64,000 bases of DNA from Roseobacter denitrificans OCh 114 (GCF_000014045.1 NC_008209.1:620001-684000); one strand, 5' to 3'. Positions 45,467 to 55,691 are shown, numbered from the stretch's first letter. Translations and numbers: made by a program. Notes: generated by a model not told the origin, from the sequence alone.

Positions 45467-46228
45467 ATGCCTGGGCAAAGACTTAAAGGAAAACGCGCGC
45501 TTGTAACCGCCGCCGGTCAGGGGATTGGCCGCGCCAGTGCATTGGCGATGGCTGAAGAGGGGGCGCAGGTCTTTGCGACAGACATAGACATGGATGCGCT
45601 TTCAACGATTCGGGAGGCGAATCACGAAAATATCGAAATTTTCGAACTTGATGCCCGCAGCGATGACAGCGTGGCCGCCGGTGTCGAACGGGCCAGACCG
45701 GACGTTTTGTTCAACTGTGCAGGCTTTGTGCATCACGGCACAATTCTGGATGCAACGGATGGTGATTGGGACTTTGCCTTTGATCTGAACGTGCGCTCCA
45801 TGTTGCGCACCATCAAGGCGGCACTGCCCGGCATGCTGAATCGCGGTGTCGGGTCGATCGTCAATATGTCGTCTGCCTGCTCTTCGGTCATGGGTGCGCC
45901 AAACCGGTTTATCTATGGCACGACCAAGGCTGCGGTGATCGGGCTGACCAAATCGGTTGCGCTGGATTTCATCGACAAGGGCATCCGCTGCAATGCGATC
46001 TGCCCGGGCACGGTGGAAAGCCCAAGCTGGCTTGAACGCGTGGACGCTCTGGGCAAACAGTTGGGCAGCCGGGAGGAAGCGCTGGCGCAATTCGTGGCCC
46101 GGCAACCCATGGGGCGCGTTGCCAGTGCCGATGAGATCGCCTCGCTCGTCGTCTATCTTGCCAGCGATGAAAGCGCGTTCACCACAGGGCATCCCCATAT
46201 CATTGACGGAGGCTGGTCAGGCCAATGA
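45467..46228 (+). CDS. Short-chain dehydrogenase, 2-keto-3-deoxy-sugar-acid type
   Basis: A 253-residue SDR with [20 protein letters not shown] (cofactor), [36 protein letters not shown] (Ser, Tyr-x3-Lys) and [15 protein letters not shown], close to the 2-keto-3-deoxy-L-fuconate dehydrogenase and human BDH2/DHRS6 type. With the FAH hydrolase two genes downstream it fits a route in which C4 of a 2-keto-3-deoxy acid is oxidised. AAAGGGAGAG precedes the ATG at 45467. It is first in a five-gene operon and overlaps the next gene (ATGA). Confidence 0.88.
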   Translation: MPGQRLKGKRALVTAAGQGIGRASALAMAEEGAQVFATDIDMDALSTIREANHENIEIFELDARSDDSVAAGVERARPDVLFNCAGFVHHGTILDATDGDWDFAFDLNVRSMLRTIKAALPGMLNRGVGSIVNMSSACSSVMGAPNRFIYGTTKAAVIGLTKSVALDFIDKGIRCNAICPGTVESPSWLERVDALGKQLGSREEALAQFVARQPMGRVASADEIASLVVYLASDESAFTTGHPHIIDGGWSGQ

Positions 46229-48024
46229 CAAAGAAAATCGGTATCGAAGACTTGCGGTCGCGCAAGTGGTTCATGAACCCGGACAATCCGGAAATGACCG
46301 CGCTTTATCTTGAGCGCTATCTCAATTACGGGCTGACGCGGGGCGAGTTACAATCGGGCAAGCCGATCATCGGTATTGCGCAAACCGGCAGTGACCTCAG
46401 CCCCTGTAACCGCCATCACCTCGAGTTGACCAAGCGCGTACGCGACGGGATCATTGCGGCAGGCGGCACCTGCATCGAGGTGCCCGTGCACCCCATTCAG
46501 GAAACCGGCAAACGCCCTACGGCGATGCTGGATCGCAACCTTGCCTATCTGTCGCTGGTTGAGACGCTGTTTGGCTACCCGCTGGATGGTGTTGTGCTGA
46601 ATATCGGCTGTGACAAGACCACGCCTGCGCTTTTGATGGCGGCTGCGACGGTGAACATTCCTGCGATTGCCCTGTCGGTGGGGCCAATGCTGAACGGCTG
46701 GTTCAAGGGTGAGCGGACAGGGTCCGGGACAATCGTCTGGAAGGCGCGCGAAATGCTGGCCGCCGGAGAGATTGATGACGACGGTTTCATGGAGCTTGTT
46801 GCCTCTTCCGCGCCGTCGGTGGGCTATTGCAACACGATGGGCACCGCGACCACGATGAATTCACTGGCGGAGGCCTTGGGCATGCAACTGCCCGGTTCCG
46901 CGGCGATCCCGGCACCCTACCGCGAGCGGGGACAGATCAGCTATGAAACCGGGCGGCGCATTGTGGACATGGTCTGGGAAGACCTGCGCCCCTCGCAGAT
47001 CATGACGCGCGAGGCTTTCGAGAACGCGATTGTCATCAATTCCGCCATTGGGGGGTCGACGAATGCGCCGATCCACCTGAACGGGATCGCGCGCCATCTG
47101 GGTGTTCCGCTGGACAATAACGATTGGCAGAAGCTGGGCCATGATGTGCCGTTGTTGGTCAACTTGCAGCCGGCGGGTGAATACCTTGGCGAAGACTACA
47201 GCCATGCGGGCGGGGTGCCTGCCGTCGTGGGTGAGTTGATGGCAGAGGGCATGTTGCCGCATCCCGACGTGATCACCGTGAATGGCAAAACCATGGGCGA
47301 GAACTGCGCCGATATGCGCAGCGCGGATACCAAGGTGATCAAGACCGTTGCGGATCCATTGAAAGCGCAGGCGGGTTTTATCAACCTGACCGGCAATCTT
47401 TTTGACAGTGCGATCATGAAGACCAGCGTGATCAGCGAGAGTTTTCGCGCCAAATATCTGTCGAACCCTGAGGATCCGAATGCTTTTGAGGGGCGTGCGG
47501 TTGTCTTTGACGGGCCGGAGGATTTTCACAACCGCATCGACGATCCCGCCGAGGCGATCGACGAAAACTGCATCCTCTTCATGCGCGGTGCAGGCCCAAA
47601 GGGGTATCCCGGTGGGGCTGAGGTGGTGAACATGCGCCCCCCGTCCTATCTGATCAAACAGGGTGTTGAAGCCTTGCCCTGCGTGGGTGACGGGCGGCAA
47701 TCGGGAACCTCGGGCAGCCCATCGATCCTGAACGCCTCCCCTGAGGCGGCGGCGGGTGGTGGTCTTGCGCTGTTGCAAAACGGGGACCCTGTGCGCATCG
47801 ATTTGCAAAAATGCACCGCCAACAGCCTCGTGCCGCTGGATGAACTGGCGGAACGCGCCCGCTTGTTCGAGGCTAATGGCGGCTACGACGCCCCCGAAAG
47901 CCAGTCGCCCTGGCAGCAATATTTCCGCGAAAAAGTCGGCCGTTTTGACGAGGGAATGATCCTCGAAGATGCCGACAAATATCAGGACATCTCGCGTCGG
48001 TTCATGCCGCGCGACAACCACTAG
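46225..48024 (+). CDS. IlvD/Edd family sugar acid dehydratase
   Basis: A 599-residue iron-sulfur dehydratase of the L-arabinonate/D-xylonate subgroup. Three conserved cysteines are visible: Cys61 (SPCN), Cys129 (GCDKT) and Cys202 (GYCNTMGTA), matching the [2Fe-2S] ligands known in that subgroup. [13 protein letters not shown] is the family signature and [13 protein letters not shown] lies near the C-terminus. It dehydrates an aldonic acid to the 2-keto-3-deoxy acid; pentonate or hexonate preference cannot be read. It is coupled to the SDR gene. Confidence 0.93.
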   Translation: MTKKIGIEDLRSRKWFMNPDNPEMTALYLERYLNYGLTRGELQSGKPIIGIAQTGSDLSPCNRHHLELTKRVRDGIIAAGGTCIEVPVHPIQETGKRPTAMLDRNLAYLSLVETLFGYPLDGVVLNIGCDKTTPALLMAAATVNIPAIALSVGPMLNGWFKGERTGSGTIVWKAREMLAAGEIDDDGFMELVASSAPSVGYCNTMGTATTMNSLAEALGMQLPGSAAIPAPYRERGQISYETGRRIVDMVWEDLRPSQIMTREAFENAIVINSAIGGSTNAPIHLNGIARHLGVPLDNNDWQKLGHDVPLLVNLQPAGEYLGEDYSHAGGVPAVVGELMAEGMLPHPDVITVNGKTMGENCADMRSADTKVIKTVADPLKAQAGFINLTGNLFDSAIMKTSVISESFRAKYLSNPEDPNAFEGRAVVFDGPEDFHNRIDDPAEAIDENCILFMRGAGPKGYPGGAEVVNMRPPSYLIKQGVEALPCVGDGRQSGTSGSPSILNASPEAAAGGGLALLQNGDPVRIDLQKCTANSLVPLDELAERARLFEANGGYDAPESQSPWQQYFREKVGRFDEGMILEDADKYQDISRRFMPRDNH

Positions 48025-48057
48025 GCGCTGCGGCGCACAGACGAAAAGGAAGAAGAC

Positions 48058-48906
48058 ATGAAACTTGTAAGATACGGTGACGCAGGCGCAGAAAAACCCG
48101 GCATGCTGGATGCAGAAGGCGCGTTGCGCGATCTGTCGGGCCATGTGGATGACATTGCGGGCGACGTGCTGTCCGACGCGGGCCTTGATAAGCTGCGCGC
48201 GATTGATCCGACCAGCCTGCCCGTTGTGGATGGCAGCCCGCGCATTGGTCCTTGCGTTGGCAATATCGGTAAATTCATGTGCATCGGGCTGAACTATTCC
48301 GATCATGCCGCCGAAACAGGTGCCGCCATCCCCGAGCATCCGATCCTGTTCTTCAAGGCCAATTCTGCGGTCGTGGGGCCGAATGACGATGTGTCCATGC
48401 CGCGCGGCTCCACCCACACCGATTGGGAGGTCGAACTGGGCGTCGTGATCGGGACCACGGCCAAATATGTGTCCAAAGAGAACGCATTGGATCACGTGGC
48501 AGGCTATTGCGTGATCAACGACGTCTCCGAGCGGCATTTCCAGACGCAGCTGACGGGGCAGTGGACCAAGGGTAAATCCTGCGACACCTTCGGGCCGACC
48601 GGGCCTTGGCTGGTGACGCGTGACGAGGTGGCGGACCCGCAAGCCCTGGACATGTGGCTGGACGTGAACGGCAAGCGGATGCAGACCGGCACGACCAGTA
48701 CCATGATCTTTACCGTGGCCGAGATCATCGAACACCTCTCGGGGCTGATGACGCTGCATCCGGGTGATGTGATCACCACCGGCACGCCTCCCGGTGTCGG
48801 CATGGGGATAAAGCCCGAACCCGTCTATCTGAAAAAAGGCGATGTGATGGAGTTGTGGATCGAAGGGTTGGGGACGCAGCGGCAGACCGTGACGGAGGAC
48901 GCATAG
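48058..48906 (+). CDS. Fumarylacetoacetate hydrolase family protein
   Basis: A 282-residue FAH-fold hydrolase: CIGLNYSDHAAETG, IPEHPILFFKANSAVVGPND, DWEVELGVVIG with the metal-binding Glu pair, VINDVSERHFQ and GDVITTGTPPGVGMG. In Xanthomonas-type L-fucose catabolism a member of this subgroup hydrolyses 2,4-diketo-3-deoxy-L-fuconate to pyruvate and lactate, and its gene sits beside an SDR, as here. The same role on a related diketo acid is inferred. It starts 33 bp after the dehydratase stop. Confidence 0.9.
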   Translation: MKLVRYGDAGAEKPGMLDAEGALRDLSGHVDDIAGDVLSDAGLDKLRAIDPTSLPVVDGSPRIGPCVGNIGKFMCIGLNYSDHAAETGAAIPEHPILFFKANSAVVGPNDDVSMPRGSTHTDWEVELGVVIGTTAKYVSKENALDHVAGYCVINDVSERHFQTQLTGQWTKGKSCDTFGPTGPWLVTRDEVADPQALDMWLDVNGKRMQTGTTSTMIFTVAEIIEHLSGLMTLHPGDVITTGTPPGVGMGIKPEPVYLKKGDVMELWIEGLGTQRQTVTEDA

Positions 48907-49836
48907 ATGCCGGACCTGTTGCAAATCGGCGGTGTCACCGATGTCATGCGCGAAAGGCTGGAGGCGGCGTTTACCATCCACAAGCTGGCCGACGGCGCCT
49001 ACCCGGCGGAGGCGATCACGCATATTGCCACCAATGGGCATGACGGTGTGCCCGCCGATGTGATGAGCGCGTTGCCCAACCTCAAGATGATCAGCTGCTA
49101 TGGCGTTGGCTATGACGCGGTGGACGTCACGGTAGCAAAGGCGCGTGGCATCGTCGTGACGCATACGCCGAATGTGTTGAACGGTGAAGTTGCCACCACG
49201 GCGGTGATGCTGATGATGGCCTGTTATCGTGAACTGTTGCGCGATGATGCCTGGGTCCGTTCCGGCGATTGGGAGGCGAAAGGCAATGCGCCGCTGACCC
49301 GTTCGGTGGACAATCAGACGGTTGGAATTCTGGGCCTTGGACGCATTGGCCAGGCGATTGCTGACAAGCTCGCGCCCTTTGGCACGACGATCGTGTATCA
49401 TTCCCGCACGCAGAAAGACGTGGCCTATCAATACTACGCTGATCTGACGGAAATGGCGGCCAACGTGGATTGTCTGATCTGCATCACACCGGGTGGGCCA
49501 GCGACCAACAAGATCGTCAACAAAGACGTTCTGGACGCCTTGGGGCCCAAGGGAACGCTGATCAATGTGAGCCGCGGGTCGGTCGTGGATGAGGCCGCGA
49601 TGATTGCAGCCTTGCAGGAAAAACGCCTTGGTTGGGCTGGGCTGGACGTCTTTGAGGCGGAACCCAAGGTGCCGCAGGCCCTGCGCGATCTGCCCAATGT
49701 CGTTCTGTTACCCCATGTCGGCAGCGCTACGGTTGAAACGCGCGCCGCGATGGGGGCTTTGACCGTCGACAACCTGTTGCAGCACCTCTCCGATGGTAGC
49801 ACCGTATCCCCGGTGCCGGAATGCGCGGATATGTGA
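48907..49836 (+). CDS. D-isomer specific 2-hydroxyacid dehydrogenase
   Basis: A 309-residue protein of the glyoxylate/hydroxypyruvate reductase type: [33 protein letters not shown] (cofactor), [15 protein letters not shown] with the substrate Arg, FEAEPKVP with Glu and [12 protein letters not shown] with the catalytic His. It may reduce the glycolaldehyde- or glyoxylate-derived product, or a 2-keto acid, of the upstream hydrolase. It begins on the base after the FAH stop. Confidence 0.92.
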   Translation: MPDLLQIGGVTDVMRERLEAAFTIHKLADGAYPAEAITHIATNGHDGVPADVMSALPNLKMISCYGVGYDAVDVTVAKARGIVVTHTPNVLNGEVATTAVMLMMACYRELLRDDAWVRSGDWEAKGNAPLTRSVDNQTVGILGLGRIGQAIADKLAPFGTTIVYHSRTQKDVAYQYYADLTEMAANVDCLICITPGGPATNKIVNKDVLDALGPKGTLINVSRGSVVDEAAMIAALQEKRLGWAGLDVFEAEPKVPQALRDLPNVVLLPHVGSATVETRAAMGALTVDNLLQHLSDGSTVSPVPECADM

Positions 49837-49837
49837 C

Positions 49838-50938
49838 ATGAGCCGGATCGCCACGGTTCAGGCCCGGCTTTTCAATGTGCCCTTGGATGAGGTGTTGGTG
49901 GATGCCAAACACGGCAGTCACAGCCACTTTCACCTCATCACGGCGACCATAACGCTGGAAGACGGGCGTCAGGGCACGGGTTATACCTATAACGGCGGGC
50001 GCGGCGGGCATGCGACGGCGGCGATGATCACGCATGATCTGGCGCCCTTTCTCATCGGCAAGTACGCGCAGGACGTCGAAGCGCTGAACGATGCGATGCA
50101 ATGGCATATGCATTACGTGGGGCGTGGCGGCATCGTCAGCTTTGCGATCTCGGCGGTCGATATCGCCCTGTGGGATTTGCGCTGCAAGGCGCATGGCGCG
50201 CCCCTCTGGCAACTGGCGGGTGGCGTGGATAACAGTTGCAAAGCCTATGGCGGCGGCATTGATCTTGCCTTTCCGCTGCCCAAACTGCTCACGCATGTGC
50301 AGGGCTATCTCGATGCGGGCCTGAATGCGGTCAAAATCAAGGTCGGCCAGCCAGATATGGCAGACGATATTGCCCGTATCCGTGCCGTGCGTCGCCATAT
50401 CGGTCCCGACGCCGATTTCATGATCGACGCGAATTATGCGTTGACGGTGGAGCAGGCGATCACCCTCGCCAATGCGGTGAAGGACCAGAATATCCTATGG
50501 TTTGAAGAGCCGATCATCCCGGACAATTACCCCGGATATGCGCAGATCACCAAAGCGACGGGCATGGCCGTGGCGCAGGGCGAAAACCTGCACACGATCC
50601 ACGAGTTTGAAATGGCCGTGGCGCAGTCAGATCTGGGCTTCATCCAGCCCGATGCATCTAATTGCGGTGGTATCACGGGGTGGTTGCAGGTTGCGGCGCT
50701 GACCGAACAAAGCGGCATCGCACTATGTTCGCATGGCATGCAGGAATTGCACGTGAGCCTTGTTTCCGCTCAGGCGCACGCCGGCTGGATCGAAGTGCAC
50801 AGCTTTCCAATCGACCGATACACGATGCGTCCGCTGGTGATTGAGGACGCACGCGCGGTTGCGCCGGATGAATCCGGGATCGGCGTGACGTTCGATTGGC
50901 AAAGGTTGCAGGCCTTTGAGGTCGTGCAACCAGCTTAA
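49838..50938 (+). CDS. Enolase-superfamily sugar acid dehydratase (MR/MLE), second
   Basis: A 366-residue MR/MLE enzyme with Lys166-x-Lys168 (VKIKVG), metal ligands Asp197, Glu223 and Glu249, and His299 (CSHGMQELH). [14 protein letters not shown] near the N-terminus and the KxK/His pair resemble talarate/galactarate dehydratases, but not conclusively. It differs clearly from the TRAP-linked enzyme at 40302, so the island has two separate enolase-superfamily dehydratases. It starts 1 base after the previous stop and overlaps the convergent chrR stop by 4 bp. Confidence 0.88.
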   Translation: MSRIATVQARLFNVPLDEVLVDAKHGSHSHFHLITATITLEDGRQGTGYTYNGGRGGHATAAMITHDLAPFLIGKYAQDVEALNDAMQWHMHYVGRGGIVSFAISAVDIALWDLRCKAHGAPLWQLAGGVDNSCKAYGGGIDLAFPLPKLLTHVQGYLDAGLNAVKIKVGQPDMADDIARIRAVRRHIGPDADFMIDANYALTVEQAITLANAVKDQNILWFEEPIIPDNYPGYAQITKATGMAVAQGENLHTIHEFEMAVAQSDLGFIQPDASNCGGITGWLQVAALTEQSGIALCSHGMQELHVSLVSAQAHAGWIEVHSFPIDRYTMRPLVIEDARAVAPDESGIGVTFDWQRLQAFEVVQPA

Positions 50939-51588
50939 ATCCTGAGGAACCGTTGCGCGATCTTCGGCAGCAGGCGGTCGAATTCCAGCGGCGCATCCGC
51001 AACTGCAAGGCAGATGCAATCCTCGTGGATGTCCGCAACCGGCGTGTGGTGCAGGTCACTGTCGGCGATTTCCACGTCGCCACGTGCGAAATATCCGTCA
51101 TCGTCCTGAAACGCGCCTTTGAGCACCATGGTCATTTCGGTGCCCTTGTGTCCGTGATCCGGCATCGCGGTGCCCGCCGGGATCAGCAACAAACGTGCGG
51201 TTGCGTCTTTCGATGTCGGCAAAATCGCTTGCTTCACGCCCATGCCAATTGGCTTCCACTTGATGCTGTCAAGATCGCCGCCCACGTAATCCTGTATCGG
51301 CTTGGGCAGCACGCCTGGTGTCGTTTTCGCCGCAGGCATGGTCACATCGATATCGCCACCCGCGATCAGATCCATGGTGTTCGCAAAACTGTTGTTGTCC
51401 ATTTCGGTATCGGCGCTTTGCTCAAGCAGAGCACCGCCGAGCGCGTCAAAGCTCTCCGCCTGCGCACGGCAGCTGTCGCAGAGCGACAGATGTGCCGCGA
51501 CCATCAGGTTGAAGGCTTCAGGTAGCGTTCCGGCAGAATAGGCCATGAGAATGGCGTCATTGAGATGGTGTTTAATGGTATCAGTCAT
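50935..51588 (-). CDS. chrR: ChrR family anti-sigma factor
   Basis: A 217-residue zinc anti-sigma factor. The N-terminal domain has the zinc ligands His33, Cys37 and Cys40 ([10 protein letters not shown]), and the C-terminal cupin domain has His145, His147, Glu151 and His180/181 ([15 protein letters not shown]), as in R. sphaeroides ChrR. It holds RpoE inactive until singlet oxygen or organic peroxide triggers its loss. It begins 7 bp after rpoE. Confidence 0.93.
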   Translation of the reverse strand: MTDTIKHHLNDAILMAYSAGTLPEAFNLMVAAHLSLCDSCRAQAESFDALGGALLEQSADTEMDNNSFANTMDLIAGGDIDVTMPAAKTTPGVLPKPIQDYVGGDLDSIKWKPIGMGVKQAILPTSKDATARLLLIPAGTAMPDHGHKGTEMTMVLKGAFQDDDGYFARGDVEIADSDLHHTPVADIHEDCICLAVADAPLEFDRLLPKIAQRFLRI

Positions 51589-51595
51589 CGTTTCA

Positions 51596-52147
51596 TCACT
51601 TCATTGCGTGGCGTAATCTGTCCAACGCCAGTCTTATTCTCGATTTGATCGTGCCAAGCGGCAGACCGGTTTGTGCGGCAATCTCGCTGTGGGTCAGGTC
51701 CCCGAAATATGCCTTTTCTATCAATTCTCTTTGCGCGGGCGGCAGCGCCGCGAGGGCCGAAACCAATATCTCTGACTCCTGCTGCAGGCCCAGTACTTCC
51801 GCCTGATCCGGTTCCGCTTCGGGACCCCAGGTCAGGTCTTCCGGCTCCGGGCGTCTGTTGCGACGCAGCAGGTCAATCTTGCGGTTTCGCGCGATGGTGA
51901 AAATCCACGTTGCGACAGAGGCCCGCGAGGGGTCGAACTGATGCGACTTGTGCCAGAGCGTGGCCATCACGTCCTGTGTGCATTCCTCGGCCAGGGTCGA
52001 ATCCGCACCGGATTTGATCAGGAACCCTTTGACGCGCGGCGCGAAGTGATCAAACAACTCCGCGAATGCGGCGCGGTCCTGATCATCCCGGATACGCGTC
52101 ATGTGAGATACCCAGAGCATCCGTTTCGATGGTTCACTTGACGTCAC
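51596..52147 (-). CDS. rpoE: RNA polymerase ECF sigma factor RpoE (ChrR-controlled)
   Basis: The sigma-70-like region 2 (FAELFDHFAPRVKGFLIKSG; TQDVMATLWHKSHQFDPSRASVATWIFTIARNRKIDLLRR) and region 4 (LPPAQRELIEKAYFGDLTHSEIAAQTGLPLGTIKSRIR) match the ECF11 group. The open frame extends to 52252, but the likely start is further in: GTG 52147 (183 residues, chosen here), ATG 52120 or ATG 52102. It heads the rpoE-chrR operon and is divergent from a five-gene operon probably under its control. Confidence 0.92.
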   Translation of the reverse strand: MTSSEPSKRMLWVSHMTRIRDDQDRAAFAELFDHFAPRVKGFLIKSGADSTLAEECTQDVMATLWHKSHQFDPSRASVATWIFTIARNRKIDLLRRNRRPEPEDLTWGPEAEPDQAEVLGLQQESEILVSALAALPPAQRELIEKAYFGDLTHSEIAAQTGLPLGTIKSRIRLALDRLRHAMK

Positions 52148-52256
52148 TTGCTCACGTCCCGTTTTCACTACTTTCAAATGCCCAGAAGTACCCGGCCCGA
52201 CGAGCTGGAATGGCGATGCCGTGTCCGGTTGGATGGTCAGATTTGCACACATACCA

Positions 52257-52286
52257 AGGATACGCCATGCGACAGAATTTGGATCA
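52257..52286 (-). promoter_or_regulatory. rpoE: Weak candidate RpoE-dependent promoter of rpoE
   Basis: On the minus strand TGATCC (52286-52281) matches the -35 element I recall for R. sphaeroides RpoE. After 18 bp the sequence is TATCCT, a poor fit to the expected TAAG-type -10. It lies about 110 bp upstream of the preferred GTG start. No equivalent was found on the plus strand for the divergent operon. Confidence 0.3.
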
Positions 52287-52375
52287 CTCTTATTTAAGGA
52301 TGGTTTTCAATTCATCCAGCGACCAATATGCCGCGTATACCTCTGCAAGACTGTCACCAAGGTAGAAAGACATCA

Positions 52376-53704
52376 ATGCCGTTTGAAGCTCTCACGCTGG
52401 GCGAGTTGCCAGCGTACACACCTCCTCAAAATCAAACCAAAGTTGCGATCATTGGCGCTGGAATCTCCGGGTTGGGGGCCGCGCATATGCTGTCCAAGAC
52501 CCACAAGGTCACCCTGTTCGAAGCCGAGGATCGTCTGGGCGGTCACGCGCGCACCAAGATGGCGGGCAAGCGGGGGGATCAGCCGGTGGATACCGGCTTC
52601 ATCGTCTTTAATTATGCCAATTATCCCTATATGGCCGCGCTGTTCGAACAACTGGATGTGCCGGTCGTAAAATCGAACATGAGCTTTGGCGCATCCATCG
52701 ACGGGGGTGCGCTGGAATATGCGCTGACCTCTCTTGATGCGCTTTTTGCGCAACGGCGAAATGCGGTTCATCCTGCGTTTTTGCGCATGGTGCGGGACAT
52801 CTTCAAATTCAACAAACATGCCATCACTGTCGCGCAGGACGAAAGCCTGACGCTGGGGGAATTCCTTGACAAGATGGGCACGGGTCCGTGGTTTCGCGAT
52901 TACTATCTGTTGCCGCTGTCCGGGGCCATCTGGTCCACTCCGGTTGAGAAAATCATGGATTTCCCGGCCTATGCGCTGATCCGGTTCTTCGAAAACCATG
53001 CGCTGTTGAATACCACTGGACAGCATCAATGGTACACGGTGCAGGGCGGGTCGACGCAATATGTGCGGCGGCTGGAAAATGCCCTGCTGGCGCAGGGTGT
53101 CGAGATGCGCCTCGGGGCGGCTGTTCAATCGGTGCGTCGTGTGGGGGGCAAGGTGTTCATCCGTCCGTGGGGCGGTGAAGAGGAGGCGTTCGATCATGTG
53201 ATCATGGCGACCCATTCGGATGATTCCCTCAAGATGCTGGCTGACCCCAGCGCGCAGGAAACTGCCGCATTGGATGCCGTCGCCTATCAGCCAAATGACA
53301 TTGTGCTGCACGCGGATGCAAGCATCATGCCGAAGCGTAAAAAGACATGGGCGAGCTGGGTCTACACAGAGGACAAGGATGCCCTGTCCGACCGGATTGA
53401 TCTGACCTATTGGATGAATTCGCTGCAGCCCATCCCGCATGATGACCCGCATTTCGTGACGTTGAACACGAAACGCACGATCCGCGAAGAGTTGATCTAC
53501 GATCAGGCCACGCTGCGCCATCCGGTCTATGATCTCGCGGCCTTGACGGCACAGAAGGAGGTTGCGGATTTTAACGGGGCACAAAACACGTGGTTCTGCG
53601 GGGCATGGATGAAAAACGGCTTTCATGAAGACGGACTGTCCAGCGCGGTCGACGTCGTGCGCAAGCTGCGCAGCAATGAGCAGATGAAAGTCGCGGCCGA
53701 GTGA
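52376..53704 (+). CDS. FAD-dependent amine-oxidase-like oxidoreductase
   Basis: A 442-residue flavoprotein with the Rossmann motif VAIIGAGISGLGAAHMLSKTH followed by LFEAEDRLGGHARTKM, and a C-terminal FAD-binding end ENGFHEDGLSSAVD-like (MKNGFHEDGLSSAVD). It resembles flavin desaturase/amine oxidase-type proteins. In R. sphaeroides the adjacent, RpoE-controlled homologue is tied, as I recall, to furan fatty acid synthesis (UfaD); this is memory, not shown here. The ATG at 52376 is chosen over 52328 because MPFEAL starts the conserved part. Confidence 0.85.
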   Translation: MPFEALTLGELPAYTPPQNQTKVAIIGAGISGLGAAHMLSKTHKVTLFEAEDRLGGHARTKMAGKRGDQPVDTGFIVFNYANYPYMAALFEQLDVPVVKSNMSFGASIDGGALEYALTSLDALFAQRRNAVHPAFLRMVRDIFKFNKHAITVAQDESLTLGEFLDKMGTGPWFRDYYLLPLSGAIWSTPVEKIMDFPAYALIRFFENHALLNTTGQHQWYTVQGGSTQYVRRLENALLAQGVEMRLGAAVQSVRRVGGKVFIRPWGGEEEAFDHVIMATHSDDSLKMLADPSAQETAALDAVAYQPNDIVLHADASIMPKRKKTWASWVYTEDKDALSDRIDLTYWMNSLQPIPHDDPHFVTLNTKRTIREELIYDQATLRHPVYDLAALTAQKEVADFNGAQNTWFCGAWMKNGFHEDGLSSAVDVVRKLRSNEQMKVAAE

Positions 53705-54459
53705 CCTTAGGCATCGATCATATCTCCGGGCTGACGTATCATGGCCGCAAGGGTGCGATCAGCAACGCGTTTCGCTATTCGGTGGATTACGTGCTGCTGG
53801 ACGCCGAAGCGGAGGTAAAGACCCCATGGTTGTTCTCGCGAAACGGGCGCGGGTTCACCGGTCTGAAAGACCTTGATCACGGCGGCGCACCCGGGCAGGG
53901 GCGCGGTGCCTCTTGGGTGCGCGAGGTGCTTGGCCAGCATCAGATCCGCGATGTGGAAACGATTGAACTTCTGGCACAGCCGCGGGTGTTGGGGCATGTG
54001 TTCAACCCCGTGAGTTTCTGGTTGTGCCGTCGCTCTGACGGGGCCTTGATCACGGTGATCGCAGAAGTTTCGAACACCTTCGGGGACCGGCACAGTTATC
54101 TGTGCGCGCATTCTGATCAGCGCCCGATTGAACCGAGTGACACGCTTCAGGCGACCAAGATTTTCCATGTCTCACCCTTTCAGCCGGTGGAAGGCGGGTA
54201 CAAGTTCCGCTTTGATGTGACGGATGCGCGCATCGGCATCTGGATTGATTACGCGCGCCCGGATGGCGGTTTGATCGCCACGCTGACGGGCCATCGCAAA
54301 CCATTGACCAACGGCGCAATCCTGCGCGCGGCGTTTCGCCGACCTCTTGGCGCGCGCCGCGTTCTGGCGCTCATCCACTGGCAGGCGCTCAAGCTCTGGA
54401 TCAAGGGGGCCATCTATCGCGGACGTCCCAAACCGCCATCAAAAGAAGTGTCAAGATAG
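53701..54459 (+). CDS. DUF1365 domain-containing protein
   Basis: A 252-residue protein with the DUF1365 pattern: LTYHGRKGAISNAFRYSVDYVLLD, LLAQPRVLGHVFNPVSFWLC, NTFGDRHSYLC and KIFHVSPFQPVEGGYKF. The biochemical function is unknown; it regularly follows the amine-oxidase-like gene and often a cyclopropane-fatty-acid synthase gene, suggesting lipid modification. GTG start at 53701 overlapping the previous stop (GTGA). Confidence 0.9.
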   Translation: MTLGIDHISGLTYHGRKGAISNAFRYSVDYVLLDAEAEVKTPWLFSRNGRGFTGLKDLDHGGAPGQGRGASWVREVLGQHQIRDVETIELLAQPRVLGHVFNPVSFWLCRRSDGALITVIAEVSNTFGDRHSYLCAHSDQRPIEPSDTLQATKIFHVSPFQPVEGGYKFRFDVTDARIGIWIDYARPDGGLIATLTGHRKPLTNGAILRAAFRRPLGARRVLALIHWQALKLWIKGAIYRGRPKPPSKEVSR

Positions 54460-55688
54460 TGCAAAAGACGCAGAGGTTACCCGCCTATTCGCTTTTTGCG
54501 GCTCTGCTGGCAGCGGCGGGTTTGCCGATATACATCCACGCGCCGAAATTCTATCTGGATGAATATGGTGTGTCGCTTGCGGCCTTGGGCGCGGTGCTGT
54601 TCGGGCTGCGCCTGCTTGATGTGGTTCAGGACCCGCTGCTGGGCAAACTGGCGGAAAAAACCCGCACGCAGCGCCGCACCTATGTCTCCATTGCTGCGCT
54701 GATCATGGCTGTTGCCATGGTTGCGCTTTTTGCGGTGCCGCCTTTGCTGCCCCCGCTGGTGTGGTTCGGTCTGTGCCTGACGTTCGTGTTTTCAGCGTTC
54801 AGCTTTCTGACCATCAACTTTTACGCACAGGGCGTGATCAAGGCGGATGCGATGCCCGGGCAAGGGCATCTGCGTCTTGCCCGTTGGCGCGAAAGCGGTG
54901 CGCTCACTGGCGTATGCGTGGCTTCGGTCGCGCCGGTTGCCCTGGGGGCGGCGATGAATGCGCCTTTTGCGGGGTTTGCCATCGGGTTTTGTGTACTGGG
55001 CCTCGCGGCCGTCTGGGCGATGAGAGAGGAATGGAGCACGGCCGGCGTCGCGGCGTCCACCGGGTTTGCCACGGTGCTCAAAGACCCGCTGGCGCGGCGT
55101 TTGTTGTTGATCGCCATGGTCAACGCCGCCCCCGTTGCCGTCAGTTCCACGCTGTTTTTGTTCTTTGTGGAAAGCAAGCTGGCCGCCCCGGGTTTCGAGG
55201 GGCCACTGCTGTTGCTCTTCTTCTTGTCCGCAGCGCTTGCCGCCCCGGTCTGGAGCGCTCTGGCAGAGCGTTTTGGGCCGCGCAATGTACTTTTGCTTGC
55301 GATGGGTCTGGCCATCGCGGCTTTTGGACTTACCTTAACGCTCGGTCCCGGCGATTGGGTGCTGTTTGCTCTGATCTGCTTGGCGTCCGGTGCGACTCTG
55401 GGGGCTGATCTGACATTGTTACCGGCGATTTTTGCGTCCCGTATGGCGCAAATCTCGCCATCGGCATCAGAGGGCTTTGGGCTTTGGTCGTTTGTTTCGA
55501 AACTGACCCTTGCCTTTGCGGCAGTCACTTTGTTGCCCCTGCTTGAACGGGCAGGCTTTCAAAGCGGGTCATTGCAAAACCCGCCGGAGGCCTTGGCACT
55601 GCTGACGCTGCTTTACGCGGCGGTGCCGTGTGCCTTGAAACTAATCGCCATCGCCTTGCTGGTGATGACCGACCTGAAGGAGGCCTGA
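54459..55688 (+). CDS. MFS transporter (GPH-like)
   Basis: A 409-residue protein with about 12 membrane helices and the motif LLGKLAEKTRTQRRTYV after helix 2, typical of glycoside-pentoside-hexuronide-type MFS carriers. In this operon it is paired with lipid-modifying candidates, so a lipid or peroxide-product role is conceivable, but the substrate is unknown. GTG start at 54459. Confidence 0.87.
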   Translation: MQKTQRLPAYSLFAALLAAAGLPIYIHAPKFYLDEYGVSLAALGAVLFGLRLLDVVQDPLLGKLAEKTRTQRRTYVSIAALIMAVAMVALFAVPPLLPPLVWFGLCLTFVFSAFSFLTINFYAQGVIKADAMPGQGHLRLARWRESGALTGVCVASVAPVALGAAMNAPFAGFAIGFCVLGLAAVWAMREEWSTAGVAASTGFATVLKDPLARRLLLIAMVNAAPVAVSSTLFLFFVESKLAAPGFEGPLLLLFFLSAALAAPVWSALAERFGPRNVLLLAMGLAIAAFGLTLTLGPGDWVLFALICLASGATLGADLTLLPAIFASRMAQISPSASEGFGLWSFVSKLTLAFAAVTLLPLLERAGFQSGSLQNPPEALALLTLLYAAVPCALKLIAIALLVMTDLKEA

Positions 55689-55691
55689 AGA

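Noticed and set aside
46861..49431. Very long minus-strand open frame (about 856 codons) opposite the IlvD, FAH and hydroxyacid dehydrogenase genes
   Set aside because: The plus-strand genes have clear family motifs. The minus frame is rich in His, Arg and Gly and spans gene borders, as expected for a GC-rich antisense shadow.
52271..52300. TAAGGA on the plus strand as the -10 of an RpoE promoter for the amine-oxidase operon
   Set aside because: The bases 18 bp upstream do not resemble TGATCC, so there is no paired -35.
52373..53626. Minus-strand open frame opposite the amine-oxidase-like gene
   Set aside because: Shadow of a gene with a clear FAD-binding motif and operon context.
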